Of a DNA stretch of 64,000 nt, positions 29,118 to 40,689 are shown in pieces; position 1 is the first letter of the stretch, and each line of letters begins with the position of its first letter. The notes under the pieces are model-generated. The model had not been told where the DNA came from. It did not search any database and saw nothing but the letters and a program-made list of their open reading frames with translations. The DNA is taken from the NCBI RefSeq assembly GCF_000003815.2, contig NC_049990.1, positions 629,105-693,104 on the forward strand. The letters are read 5' to 3'. A program made the translations under genes and the position numbers. This DNA is from Branchiostoma floridae (Eukaryota; Chordata; Leptocardii; Amphioxiformes; Branchiostomatidae).

Positions 29118-30191
29118 ATTGTCTCGCTCTGAAGTTTGCAACTTAAACAACGAAATAATTTACAGCTTGTGTTTAGTTTATATGTTTGAATTATTTAGAG
29201 AAATGTATCATTTTTCCAGAATCTTATCTGGTGTGCCTAGTAATAATGCTTAACGTAACCAGTGTTGTGTTGATGCGATGGCTTTCGTTTTAACTGAGAG
29301 CATCTTAATTTGCTTGTACCAATGTCGACAGTAACAACTGCTGCCTTTATGTTATGGTTAAAGCAGAGCTGCACGCAGGTTACAAGCTTATCTAAATAAT
29401 GAGGATATGAAAATGTGGAAGGTGCTAATTATTCGTAACACGATATCCCAAATAAACAATATATATATAATGTTACGCACCTTTCTAGCTTAATTCCGTA
29501 TTGTGTTTAATGTTAATTTGCTGTTTGGTCATCTCAACTAATTACATCAACTTACAAGCTTAAGACGAAGAGTGTAAAATCCAAAGCTATAATACACGTA
29601 TATCATAGCCAGATGAAGAGGTGTTTATATCATAAAAGCCCACTTTTGACTGTACATGTGCCCATATCCATGTGTGAATAAAAGGCTGTGAATTTTTTTT
29701 AATCTTTTATAGTGCCTGGATTTGGTCTGTTAGTCCACCTTTCCAACTTGCAACAAATGGATAAAAATTGCTATGTACGTAACAGTTTACAAATTCAATG
29801 GAAATGTACAACGGAAGATCCTTAGATAAGATTATTTAAAAATTAAATCAGCTCGGATTAGTTTCATACAAACTAGTCGGTTTCTTTGACAGCACTAATA
29901 GCAATTAAGTTACAAAATGTACAAGGACTTTTCATATTTTTATATTTATGTCAGGGGGTAGGCATACAGTTTCTTCTCGGTTGATAATTCCTGAGAATGC
30001 AGATATGATAATTAACGAAGCCAAAGCAATTTCAGCTTAACAAAGATTTTCCTTACCGTTTTCAAGGGAAGAATATTCAAACTATACAGCATATCTTCTT
30101 TTGTGACGTTTCGTGACCTTCACAGAGCAGGATCATTCTACAAAAAGTTATCCCTTATTGTTTTTCTGCTTCATCTTGTTCCAATGAGATT
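29118..30191. other. Inter-RTK spacer, duplicated at 34207-35284
   Basis: 3' UTR of RTK 26289, then AT-rich sequence. It is almost identical base for base to 34207-35284 (only a few substitutions and a TA-repeat length change), so the duplication is very recent. No gene. Confidence 0.7.
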
Positions 30192-30464
30192 TTATACTAG
30201 TGAACCTCTAATCTCCAAGCAGAGGTCATGATGTGGTTCACCCTCAGCGTTGTTGATTAATTTTTGCAAAAAATCAAGCACGCCTTTCCAGTATTGCACC
30301 TTTTTAGCACCCAGTAGGATTGCACTTTTAAAGAAAAGTGCAGCTCCAGATGAAATGCGAAGTAGACGTTGCTTTAGCTTAAAGACGCGAAGACCCAGAT
30401 AATGAGCTATTTCTTTACATTTGTCAGAGATAAGTGACACCCGAGACGGTGCTGTTGTACGCAA
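30192..30464 (-). other. Antisense open frame upstream of RTK (about 90 codons)
   Basis: Peptide contains SLISDKCKEIAHYLGLRVFK, RISSGAALFFK, QYWKGVLDFLQKLI and LCLEI. The ISDKCKEIAHYLGL and WKGVLDFL pieces resemble helices of death-fold domains, but only weakly. There is no ATG; an acceptor-like TTCAG precedes it, so it would have to be an exon. Copies lie at 25941, 35285, 49929 and 63839, always about 100 bp before an RTK leader. Confidence 0.3.
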
Positions 30465-30465
30465 T

Positions 30466-30572
30466 GACCCTGAACTTCCCGCGTCGAGAAGAACGAGGAA
30501 GCGGAGTAAGAACCCGCGTCGTTACCTCTGGGGTCTGTTTTCAACACCGAAGATACAAGTCAAGGTGAAATT
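30466..30572 (+). promoter_or_regulatory. Conserved RTK leader before 30573
   Basis: Same leader blocks as before 26289 (GAACGAGGAAGCGGAGT, GTCGTTACCTCTGG, GATACAAGTCAAGGTG) ending at AAATTATGG. Identical at 35559-35665. Confidence 0.45.
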
Positions 30573-33500
30573 ATGGCAACTGATGTGAAGGGATTGTTTG
30601 TTGTGGGTTTCTGGGTTGCTTCTGTCACCCTTCTTTGTTCTGCTCGGGCCCAGGAGTTCAGCGTTTCCGTACCAGAAAACGTCGCTGTTGGGGAGACCAT
30701 TTTCAGCCTACCAGGGACCCGGGCTGGAGAAAAAGCGGAACTTCCGTGTGTCAAAATGGAGGGAGATCCGGACGGCCGCTTTAATGTGACGAAGAACTGC
30801 ACTATTGTGGTCGCCAACCCGCTGGACTGGTCAGTACAGTCGGCATATCTGCTGACAATCCGCAGTGGAGTCCACAACACGAGAGTTAAGGTAGAGTTGA
30901 GTGACGTTGAGGGCTATCCTCCTGTGTATAACGAGAGGTGTGAAACTCCGGTCAACCCTAACGCAGAGCCGGGCGATTTGCTATACAGTGTAACTACATC
31001 AGGGGAATTTGTGACGACGACCGGAGATGTTTTCTTTAGCAAAGGAATACATATTACAAAAGTCCCCCACGATACTGACTATAAACGGGACTCTTGGATG
31101 TTTTCCACCGATAACAGTGATTGCAACATTCGCATAGCGGTGAAGACTGATCATATTTATGATTTAACAGTCTTACAAGATGTATGGGAAAACAACATTC
31201 AACAAGTTACATGCACTGCGGGTTACAAATCATCAAAGATAGTGATGGACCTGTTTAGTCTTAAATGGGGTAAAAACACTAGTATTGAGCATTTAAGGAG
31301 GTATGTCCCTGAACACGTCATAAAAGCAAGATATCTCAACTTCATCGTTGTCATTTCCTGGACGGTTCCTACAACAGAAGCAGTGCTATACAACTGTGAA
31401 ATCCCACAATTCCGCACCCCGGTCGGATCAACAGTGCATGACATCATCAGATCATTTGCAAATATTGAATATCTGGACATGCGAATAGCACCAGTGGGCT
31501 GCCCAGTTGGAAAATATGGCTTCCTCTGCCACAAAACCTGCATCTGTAAGAACGGCGCCCGCTGCCACGGGTTTAACGGTGCCTGCAAATGTCCGCCCGG
31601 CTGGAAAGGTGTGGCCTGTGACATTCCCAAACAGGACGTCTCCATCATACCCCCTTCACAATAGGCGCGATTCGATCGGAAGACTAGTTTACGAACTCTG
31701 ATTGACATTTTCGTGAGTAAGACGTCCGGTGTTCTCACGATCATCTTGCGATTTTTAGGGATCGCCGGCAGTTTCCAGGAGTCTTACGACGGTCGCGGTG
31801 CAGCGAAACATGTTCTTAACATATGCGACTAGTCGAAGGAAATCTCCAAAATCTCACAGCTGTTACCGAGTCGCAGATTGTGCGTACAAATCGTGCGTAC
31901 CTTGCAAGGGTATCGGTCAATAGTCAATCCAACGATTGAAGACCGACAGGCGAGCAAAGACATAGTTATTAATCATCGAGCGTAAATCGGATGGCGAACG
32001 CCCGTCAGTTGGGCAACGTTCGGGCGACATTCGTCCGACTTCCGTTTGTTTACAAATATTGAATTTCTGGGAATGCGAGGGTAATTCTAACATTGTGGCC
32101 CCTGTGGCAGTATGTAGGCTGACTTTGTGACACACTTTCTTTTCTTGCGTCATTTCTATTATGCCCGCGCATTCCATTCATTGTTTAAAAAGATTACGAC
32201 AACAAAATAAGCAACATTTATTGATCTCTTGCCTTTTTTTAGGAACGTTTTGTGTTACCTTGTCCGCGTGCAAGAGGTCATGGGAGGTTTATTATCATAG
32301 ATTTATTCACCGTCGATCTCACGAGCCTCGCGTATATGTGAGGGGGACAGTTTTGAGGCGAAAAATACGCAAGACCATCTTAGATTCTTAAAATCAGCCG
32401 ACCTTCCTGCGATCGCGAAGAACGTCCGAAGATCGTATATAATGTGAAGGGGGTATCACGACGACACCTAGCGACCCTCGCGATATCTACATTTCCGCAA
32501 ATATCATATTTCATTGCAAGGCACACCATGTCGACGTTAGGTCCATGTCGGTTACATTTCCAAATGCGACAAAGAACGTTCACTTCGATGTGAACGAGAT
32601 TTACTTTGTGGTTCCGAACATACAACCAACCAACAGCGGACCCTACACCTGCCAGGTCCGAGACACCCGGGGAAACACACTCAACACCACGTTTGTGCTC
32701 AATGTTACCAACTGTGCTCCAGACACAAAAGGTGCCCGGTGTGATGAAGTGTGTGGTTGCCTACAAAGTGCCAGCTGTGACCGCTGGGCTGGTTGTGTCT
32801 GTCCGCCGGGATGGACAGGAACCAGGTGCCAGACAAAATGTCCCCTCGGCACGTACGGTAAAAACTGTGCAAGGAACTGTAGCTGCCTAAATGGGGCGAG
32901 CTGTAGCCCTAGCGACGGTAAGTGTGACTGCACCGACGGGTGGTATGGAAAGGATTGTAGCAAACCGTGTCCAAACGGTCGGTTCGGTTTGCTTTGTCAG
33001 CAGGTTTGTGCCTGTAAGAACAATGCTACATGTAACAACGTGGACGGAAGCTGCACATGTGTGACGCCATGGACGGGACGGAACTGTGACCAATTGCCAA
33101 GCACAGATCAACCGCTGCTCGAAAGTCTGGTCTCACTGGGATGCTTAATCGTACTTGTTGCCATAGTGATGACAATACTCTACAAAAAGGGCATTCTGGC
33201 TTGCTCCGCACCCGACACAGGCGAGGAGGACAAGATACTTTTCGAGCTGAGGAGATTGGAGCAGGATCTAGCACAGAGCCTACAGCCGGGCTGGCTGGGA
33301 CGTTGGGAGAAGAAGATCAAACATCTTACTCCTGGTCCTCTGATAGGAGAAGGGATGTTTGGACTAGTCAGAAAAGGAAAACTGCGCACGTCTAAGAGAG
33401 AGCTCGCCGTTGCTGCCAAGACAGTTCGCGTTGAGGACTCACAGTCCTACCGAGACTTCTACAGAGAAGCAGCCATTTTGGTAGCTGTGCACCAACAACG

Positions 33501-34206
33501 GGATGGCGATTGTCGTGAGTCCAACATTGTTCGACTTGTGGGGCTCATCACCAAGTCTGCGGAGAAGTACATTCTTCTGGAATATGCCTCCAAAGGAGAT
33601 CTCTTGGGTTTCGTACGCCGATTTGGGAACATCAACGAAAAAGACCTACTTGGAAATCTTCTTGGATACGCAGTCCACATAGCACGAGCTCTTCAAGAGC
33701 TGGAACGCTTGAGAATCACCCATCGTGACGTGGCCGCTCGCAACGTCCTCATCACTGCCGATGACGTGGCCAAGCTGGCTGACTTTGGACTGGCCAGAGA
33801 TGTCTACAACGCCGACCAGTACATCCGATGCAACCGTCCAGGCGTTGACGAACTCCTTCCGCTGAAGTGGATGGCACTGGAGTCCATCGAGACCGGCGAG
33901 TACACCTGTCAGAGTGACGTCTGGTCCTTTGGCGTGCTGCTGTGGGAGATCGCCACGCTGGGGAAAGATCCGTGCTACGATGGCAGGATGCAGCTGAGCT
34001 TTCTTCAGATGGTGGGGATTCTGAGGCAAGAAATACGGTTGGAGAGGCCGCCGGGATGTCCAGAGGACCTGTACCGACTGATGAGGTCGTGTTGGCGCGA
34101 CGTTCCAGATACCAGACCGACTCCGGAAGGGATAAAAGAGAGGCTGCTGCAACTGAGACGTGCACTGCTTCCACATGACGTCATAGAAATGGAGACTGTG
34201 GTCTAG
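30573..34206 (+). pseudogene. RTK, ectodomain type B, disrupted by transposon insertion
   Basis: The N-terminal part 30573-31664 encodes signal peptide, cadherin-like segment, type B variable block and the first EGF, then runs into the transposon at 31648 and stops after 363 codons. The original frame resumes at 32458 after the insert and is open to the stop at 34206: Ig, three EGFs, membrane helix and a full kinase (GEGMFGLV, HRDVAARN, DFGLARD, end METVV). Apart from the insert no inactivating change is seen. The allele could still make a soluble 363-residue ectodomain; the downstream half has no signal peptide. The kinase 3' half is almost identical to that of RTK 26289. AATAAA at 34770-34775. 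Confidence 0.9.
31648..32455. mobile_element. 808-bp TIR transposon (non-autonomous) inside RTK
   Basis: Perfect 13-bp terminal inverted repeats TACCCCCTTCACA/TGTGAAGGGGGTA, flanked by a 3-bp duplication TCA (31645-31647, 32456-32458). The empty site is known from the paralogues (TCCATCACGACG). The right 120 bp are homologous to the shorter element at 62096-62321, which has a TTA duplication. A 3-bp duplication suggests a PIF/Harbinger-like mobiliser. No transposase frame. Confidence 0.88.
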
Positions 34207-35284
34207 ATTGTCTCGCTCTGAAGTTTGCAACTTAAACAACGAAATAATTTACAGCTTGTGTTTAGTTTATATGTTTGAATTATTTAGAGAAATGTATCAT
34301 TTTTCCAGAATCTTATCTGGTGTGCCTAGTAATAATGCTTAACGTAACCAGTGTTGTGTTGATGCGATGGCTTTCGTTTTAACTGAGAGCATCTTAATTT
34401 GCTTGTACCAATGTCGACAGTAACAACTGCTGCCTTTATGTTATGGTTAAAGCAGAGCTGCACGCAGGTTACAAGCTTATCTAAATAATAAGGATATGAA
34501 AATGTGGAAGGTGCTAATCATTCGTAACACGATATCCCAAACAAACAATATATATATATACAACGTTACGCACCTTTCTAGCTTAATTCCGTATTGTGTT
34601 TAATGTTAATTTGCTGTTTGGTCATCTCAACTAATTACATCAACTTACAAGCTTAAGACGAAGAGTGTAAAATCCAAAGCTATAATACACGTATATCATA
34701 GCCAGATGAAGAGGTGTTTATATCATAAAAGCCCACTTTTGACTGTACATGTGCCCATATCCATGTGTGAATAAAAGGCTGTGAATTTTTTTAAATCTTT
34801 TATAGTGCCTGGATTTGGTCTGTTAGTCCACCTTTCCAACTTGCAACAAATGGATAAAAATTGCTATGTACGTAACAGTTTACAAATTCAATGGAAATGT
34901 ACAACGGAAGATCCTTAGATAAGATTATTTAAAAATTAAATCAGCTCGGATTAGTTTCATACAAACTAGTCGGTTTCTTTGACAGCACTAATAGCAATTA
35001 AGTTACAAAATGTACAAGGACTTTTCATATTTTTATATTTATGTCAGGGGGTAGGCATACAGTTTCTTCTCGGTTGATAATTCCTGAGAATGCAGATATG
35101 ATAATTAACGAAGCCAAAGCAATTTCAGCTTAACAAAGATTTTCCTTACCGTTTTCAAGGGAAGAATATTCAAACTATACAGCATATCTTCTTTTGTGAC
35201 GTTTCGTGACCTTCACAGAGCAGGATCATTCTACAAAAAGTTATCCCTTATTGTTTTTCTGCTTCATCTTGTTCCAATGAGATT
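34207..35284. other. Inter-RTK spacer, duplicate of 29118-30191
   Basis: 3' UTR of the broken RTK and spacer; see 29118-30191 for the near-identical copy. No gene. Confidence 0.7.
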
Positions 35285-35557
35285 TTATACTAGTGAACCT
35301 CTAATCTCCAAGCAGAGGTCATGATGTGGTTCACCCTCAGCGTTGTTGATTAATTTTTGCAAAAAATCAAGCACGCCTTTCCAGTATTGCACCTTTTTAG
35401 CACCCAGTAGGATTGCACTTTTAAAGAAAAGTGCAGCTCCAGATGAAATGCGAAGTAGACGTTGCTTTAGCTTAAAGACGCGAAGACCCAGATAATGAGC
35501 TATTTCTTTACATTTGTCAGAGATAAGTGACACCCGAGACGGTGCTGTTGTACGCAA
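35285..35557 (-). other. Antisense open frame upstream of RTK, identical copy
   Basis: Same 90-codon minus-strand frame as at 30192-30464, part of the recent duplication. Confidence 0.3.
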
Positions 35558-35665
35558 TGACCCTGAACTTCCCGCGTCGAGAAGAACGAGGAAGCGGAGT
35601 AAGAACCCGCGTCGTTACCTCTGGGGTCTGTTTTCAACACCGAAGATACAAGTCAAGGTGAAATT

Positions 35666-38491
35666 ATGGCAACTGATGTGAAGGGATTGTTTGTTGTGGG
35701 TTTCTGTGTTGCTTCTGTCAACCTTCTTTGTTCTGCTCGGGCCCAGGAGTTCAGCGTTTCCGTACCAGAAAACGTCGCTGTTGGGGAGAAAATTTTCAGC
35801 CTACCAGGGACCCGGGCTGGAGAAAAAGCGGAACTTCCGTGTGCCAAAATGGAGGGAGATCCGTACGGCCGCTTTAATGTGACGATGAACTGCACTATTG
35901 TGGTCGCCAACCCGCTGGACTGGTCAGTACAGTCGGCATATCTGCTGACAATCCGCAGTGGAGTCCACAACACGAGAGTTAAGGTAGAGTTGAGTGACGT
36001 TGAGGGCTATCCTCCAGTGTATAACGAGACGTGTGAAACTCCGGTCAACCCAAACGGACAGACGGGAGATTTACTATACAGTGTAACTACATCAGGGGAA
36101 TTTGTGACGACAGCCGGAGATGTTTTCTTTAGCAAAGGAATACATATTACAAAAGTCCCCCACGATACTGACTATAAACGGGACTCTTGGATGTTTTCCA
36201 CCGATAACAGTGACTGCAACATTCGCTTAGCGGTGAAGACTGATCATATTCATGATTTAACAGTCTTACAAGATGTATGGGAAAACGACATTCAACAAGT
36301 TACATGCACTGCGGGTTACAAATCATCAAAAATAGTGCTGGACCTGTTTAGTCTTAAATGGGGTAAAAACACTAGTATTGAGCATTTAAGGAGGTATGTT
36401 CCTGAACACGTCATAAAAGCAAGATATCTCAACTTCATCGTTGTCATTTCCTGGACGGTTCCTACAACAGAAGCAGTGCTATACAACTGTGAAATCCCAC
36501 AATTTCGCACCCCGGTCGGATCAACAGTGCATGACATCATCAGATCATTTGCAAATATTGAATATCTGGACATGCGAATAAAACCAGTGGGCTGCCCAGT
36601 TGGAAAATACGGCTTCCTCTGCCATAAATCCTGCATCTGTAAGAACGGCGCCCGCTGCCATGGGTTTAACGGTGCCTGCAAATGTCCGCCCGGCTGGAAA
36701 GGTGTGGCCTGTGACATTCCCAAACAGGACGTCTCCATCACGACGACACCTAGCGACCCTCGCGATATCTACATTTCCGCGAATATCACATTTCATTGCA
36801 AGGCACACCATGTCGACGTTAGGTCCATGTCGGTTACATTTCTAAATGCGACAAATAACGTTATTTTTGATGTAAACGAGACTGACTTTGCAGTTCCGAA
36901 CATACAACCAACCAACAACGGACCCTACACCTGCCAGGTCCGAGACACCCGGGGAAACACACTCAACACCACGTTTGTGCTCGATGTTACCAACTGTGCT
37001 CCAGAGACAAAAGGTGCCCGGTGTGATGAAGTGTGTGGTTGCCTACATGGTGCCAGCTGTGACCGCTGGGCTGGTTGTGTCTGTCCGCCGGGATGGACAG
37101 GAACCAGGTGTCAGACAAAATGTCCCCATGGCACGTACGGTAAAGACTGTGCAAGGAAATGTACCTGTCAAAATTGGGCGACCTGTGACCCTAACGACGG
37201 CAGGTGTGAATGCGAAGCCGGATGGTACGGCATGGATTGTAGCAAACCATGTAAAGACGGTCGGTTCGGTTGGAGATGTCAGCAGTTTTGTGCCTGTAAC
37301 AACAGTGCTGTGTGTAGTAACGTGGACGGCAGCTGCGCATGTGTGACGCCATGGACAGGACCGGACTGTGGCCAATTGCAGACAAGCAGAGATGAACCGC
37401 TGCTCGAAAGTTTAGTTCCACTGGGCTCCTTAGTCTTACTTGTTGCCATAGTGATGGCAATACTCTACAAAACAGGCATTCTGGCTTGCTCCGCACCTGA
37501 CACAGGCGAGGAGGACAAGATACTTTTCGAGCTGAGGAGATTGGAGCAGGATCTAGCACAGAGCCTACAGCCGGGCTGGCTGGGACGTTGGGAGAAGAAG
37601 ATCATACATCTTACTCCTGGTCCTCTGATAGGAGAAGGAATGTTTGGACTAGTCNNNNNNNNNNNNNNNNNNNNNNNNNNNNNNNNNNNNNNNNNNNNNN
37701 NNNNNNNNNNNNNNNNNNNNNNNNNNNNNNNNNNNNNNNNNNNNNNNNNNNNNNNNNNNNNNNNNNNNNNNNNNNACCAACAACGGGATGGCGATTGCCG
37801 TGAGTCCAACATTGTTCGACTTGTGGGGCTCATCACCAAGTCTGCGGAGAAGTACATTCTTCTGGAATATGCACCAAAAGGAGATCTATTGGGTTTCCTA
37901 CGCCGATTTGGGAACATCAACGAGAAAGACCTACTTGGAAACCTTCTTGGCTACGCAGTCCACATAGCACGAGCTCTGCAAGAGCTGGAACGCCTTAGAA
38001 TCGCCCATCGCGACGTGGCCGCTCGCAACGTCCTCATCACTGCCGATGACGTGGCCAAGTTGGCTGACTTTGGACTGGCCAGAGATGTCTACGCCGCTAA
38101 TCAGTATATGCGAGCCAACCGTCCAGGCGTTGACGAACTCCTTCCGCTGAAGTGGATGGCGCTGGAGTCCATCGAAACCGGCGAGTACACCTGTCAGAGT
38201 GACGTCTGGTCCTTCGGCGTGCTGCTGTGGGAGATCGCCACGCTGGGGAAAGATCCGTGCTACGATGGCAGGATGCAGCTGAGCTTTCTTCAGATGGTGG
38301 GGATTCTGAGGCAAGGAATACGGTTGGAGAGGCCGCCGGGATGTCCAGAGGACCTATACCGACTGATGAGGTCGTGTTGGCGCGACGTTCCAGATACCAG
38401 ACCGACTCCGGAAGGGATAGAAGAGAGGCTGCTGCAACTGAGACGTGGACTGCTTCCACATGACGTCATTGAAATGGAGACTGTGGTGTAA
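35666..38491 (+). CDS. Single-exon receptor tyrosine kinase, ectodomain type B, gap in kinase (941 aa)
   Basis: Open from start to stop apart from an N run at 37655-37775. The gap spans exactly 41 codons in alignment with the paralogues and hides the kinase Lys of the VAAKT motif and the helix-C Glu, so catalytic competence cannot be confirmed. The protein is mosaic: the first 100 residues (GEKIFSLPG, NVTMNCTI) match RTK 26289, the variable block is type B as in 30573 and 50285, and EGF3-4 (CQNWATCDPNDG, SAVCSNV) match RTK 10422. HRDVAARN, DFGLARD and terminal METVV are present. The 3' flank is of the 10422 type with AATAAA at 38995 and 39040. Last RTK before the satellite. Confidence 0.9.
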   Translation: MATDVKGLFVVGFCVASVNLLCSARAQEFSVSVPENVAVGEKIFSLPGTRAGEKAELPCAKMEGDPYGRFNVTMNCTIVVANPLDWSVQSAYLLTIRSGVHNTRVKVELSDVEGYPPVYNETCETPVNPNGQTGDLLYSVTTSGEFVTTAGDVFFSKGIHITKVPHDTDYKRDSWMFSTDNSDCNIRLAVKTDHIHDLTVLQDVWENDIQQVTCTAGYKSSKIVLDLFSLKWGKNTSIEHLRRYVPEHVIKARYLNFIVVISWTVPTTEAVLYNCEIPQFRTPVGSTVHDIIRSFANIEYLDMRIKPVGCPVGKYGFLCHKSCICKNGARCHGFNGACKCPPGWKGVACDIPKQDVSITTTPSDPRDIYISANITFHCKAHHVDVRSMSVTFLNATNNVIFDVNETDFAVPNIQPTNNGPYTCQVRDTRGNTLNTTFVLDVTNCAPETKGARCDEVCGCLHGASCDRWAGCVCPPGWTGTRCQTKCPHGTYGKDCARKCTCQNWATCDPNDGRCECEAGWYGMDCSKPCKDGRFGWRCQQFCACNNSAVCSNVDGSCACVTPWTGPDCGQLQTSRDEPLLESLVPLGSLVLLVAIVMAILYKTGILACSAPDTGEEDKILFELRRLEQDLAQSLQPGWLGRWEKKIIHLTPGPLIGEGMFGLVXXXXXXXXXXXXXXXXXXXXXXXXXXXXXXXXXXXXXXXXXQQRDGDCRESNIVRLVGLITKSAEKYILLEYAPKGDLLGFLRRFGNINEKDLLGNLLGYAVHIARALQELERLRIAHRDVAARNVLITADDVAKLADFGLARDVYAANQYMRANRPGVDELLPLKWMALESIETGEYTCQSDVWSFGVLLWEIATLGKDPCYDGRMQLSFLQMVGILRQGIRLERPPGCPEDLYRLMRSCWRDVPDTRPTPEGIEERLLQLRRGLLPHDVIEMETVV
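37655..37775. other. Assembly gap (121 N) in RTK kinase
   Basis: Its length fits the paralogue spacing exactly (41 codons kept in frame). Confidence 1.
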
Positions 38492-39328
38492 TTTTTCTCG
38501 CTCTGGAATGTTGTAAAAGAAAATATACAGCTTTTGTTTGCCATTCTTAAGAGGAAATTTTTGTAGAGTCTTCCTTGGTGTGTTCAGTGCTTGTTTTGAT
38601 ATTTCAATCACTGAGTGTTGTTTTGAGGCGATTACTAAGTTTGAATTGAGAGCTGTACAGAATCTTTCTTGCTTTGCAGTGTACCAATTGCGACAGTAAC
38701 AGTATGTTTTGTTGATGTGATGGCTTGAGTGTGAAGATGGAGCTATGTATATATTACAATCTTACTCAGTCAATGATAATATTATATAACTTACATCATC
38801 TCTCTTCCGTATTGTGTTTAAAGTTAATTTGCAGTGCTGTTTCCATATTTCACTGATTTTATAATTAATCGGTGAAGGTATGAGACCGTTGAACTCTCGT
38901 TCTTTATTCTATTAACATGTTTGAATACTTAGTATAGCTTTGAATATTAGTACTGTATACATGTATAAGATTGATCTTAGCAGCCTGTAGTCGTAATAAA
39001 AGTCTTTTCCCTACATTAAACCCGCCACAATCGTTGTTCAATAAACTTTGACCTGACGTGTATTATAAAACCTGCGTCATGATTTTATTTTACATCATGA
39101 AAATTAATCTTAATATGAATATCCAGCCTCAGACAATCATCTCCTGCCTGTACGTCAGACTAATCCCAGGTTGTTTACCACACGCCATTACGGACCAGCT
39201 ACCGACGGCCGCGCCATACTAGTACACACTAGCACCTGGTGCCTGGGGCGTACGCCCACCCATCAGCGGTGCCTGGGGCATTCTACTCAAGTTAGTAGGT
39301 AAGACTTATCCTGGGTTGTTTACCACAC
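38492..39328 (+). other. 3' UTR and flank of RTK 35666
   Basis: Homologous to 13251-13938 with two AATAAA signals. From 39120 it holds CAGCCTCAGACAATCA and a first decayed exon copy (39175-39290) before the satellite. Confidence 0.6.
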
Positions 39329-40515
39329 GCCATTACGGACCAGCTACCGAAGGCCACACCCTACACAACAACAGCCTGAGCCATCACGGACCAGCTACCG
39401 ACGGCCGCACCCTCCACGAACAACAGCCTGAGCCATTACGGACCAGCTACCGACGGCCGCACCCTCCACGAACAACAGCCTGAGCCATCACGGACCAGCT
39501 ACCGACGGCCGCACCCTCCACGAACAACAGCCTGAGCCATTACGGACCAGCTACCGACGGCCGCACCCTACATAACAACAGCCTGAGCCATCACGGACCA
39601 GCTACCGACGGCCGCACCCTACACAACAACAGCCTGAGCCATCACGGACCAGCTACCGACGGCTGCACCCTACACAACAACAGCCTGGGGCATTACGGAC
39701 CAGCTACCGACGGCCGCACCCTACACAACAACAGCCTGGGGCATTACGGACCAGCTACCGACGGCCGCACCCTACACAACAACAGCCTGGGGCATTACGG
39801 ACCAGCTACCGACGGCCGCACCCTACACAACAACAGCCTGGGGCATTACGGACCAGCTACCGACGGCCTCACCCTACACAACAACAGCCTGGGGCATTAC
39901 GGACCAGCTACCGACGGCCGCACCCTACACAACAACAGCCTGGGGCATTACGGACCAGCTACCGACGGCCGCACCCTACACAACAACAGCCTGGGGCATT
40001 ACGGACCAGCTACCGACGGCCGCACCCTACACAACAACAGCCTGGGGCATTACGGACCAGCTACCGACGGCCGCACCCTACACAACAACAGCCTGGGGCA
40101 TTACGGACCAGCTACCGACGGCCGCACCCTACACAACAACAGCCTGGGGCATTACGGACCAGCTACCGACGGCCGCACCCTACACNNNNNNNNNNNNNNN
40201 NNNNNNNNNNNNNNNNNNNNNNNNNNNNNNNNNNNNNNNNNNNNNNNNNNNNNNNNNNNNNNNNNNNNNNNNNNNNNNNNNNNNNNNNNNNNNNNNNNNN
40301 NNNNNNNNNNNNNNNNNNNNNNNNNNNNNNNNNNNNNNNNNNNNNNNCTGAGCCATTACGGACCAGCTACCGACGGCCGCACCCTACACAACAACAGCCT
40401 GAGCCATCACGGACCAGCTACCGACGGCTGCACCCTACACAACAACAGCCTGGGGCATTACGGACCAGCTACCGACGGCCGCACCCTACACAACAACAGC
40501 CTGAGGAATTCTACA
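39329..40515. repeat. 51-bp satellite, block 2 (about 23 unit lengths, with gap)
   Basis: Same unit as at 13939-14505. Two subtypes alternate in blocks: CCTGAGCCAT and CCTGGGGCAT junctions. In the CCTGGGG units the exon frame (ITDQLPTAAPYTTTAWG) is open through consecutive units. Confidence 0.93.
40186..40347. other. Assembly gap (162 N) in satellite
   Basis: N run inside the 51-bp satellite; the true copy number is therefore unknown. Confidence 1.
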
Positions 40516-40689
40516 CGAGCACCTGACCAGAACGTGCAGCTGAAGCTGCTCTTGTGGCCTGACAGGTATGTTGCTGCCGGTGGATAAACTTTAAGGGTAA
40601 ATCTGTTATGTCCACATGTTGTTATAACTTAGTTAGGATTGATTTCAGCCCCGCCCTGTAGGTAAGACTAATCCCAGGTTGTTTACCAC

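Noticed and set aside
32545..34206. Independent kinase gene starting at 32545
   Set aside because: The ATG lies inside the Ig domain with no signal peptide; the frame is the continuation of the transposon-broken RTK from 30573.
39329..40515. CRISPR array
   Set aside because: The repeats are contiguous 51-bp units without unique spacers, and the genome is eukaryotic.
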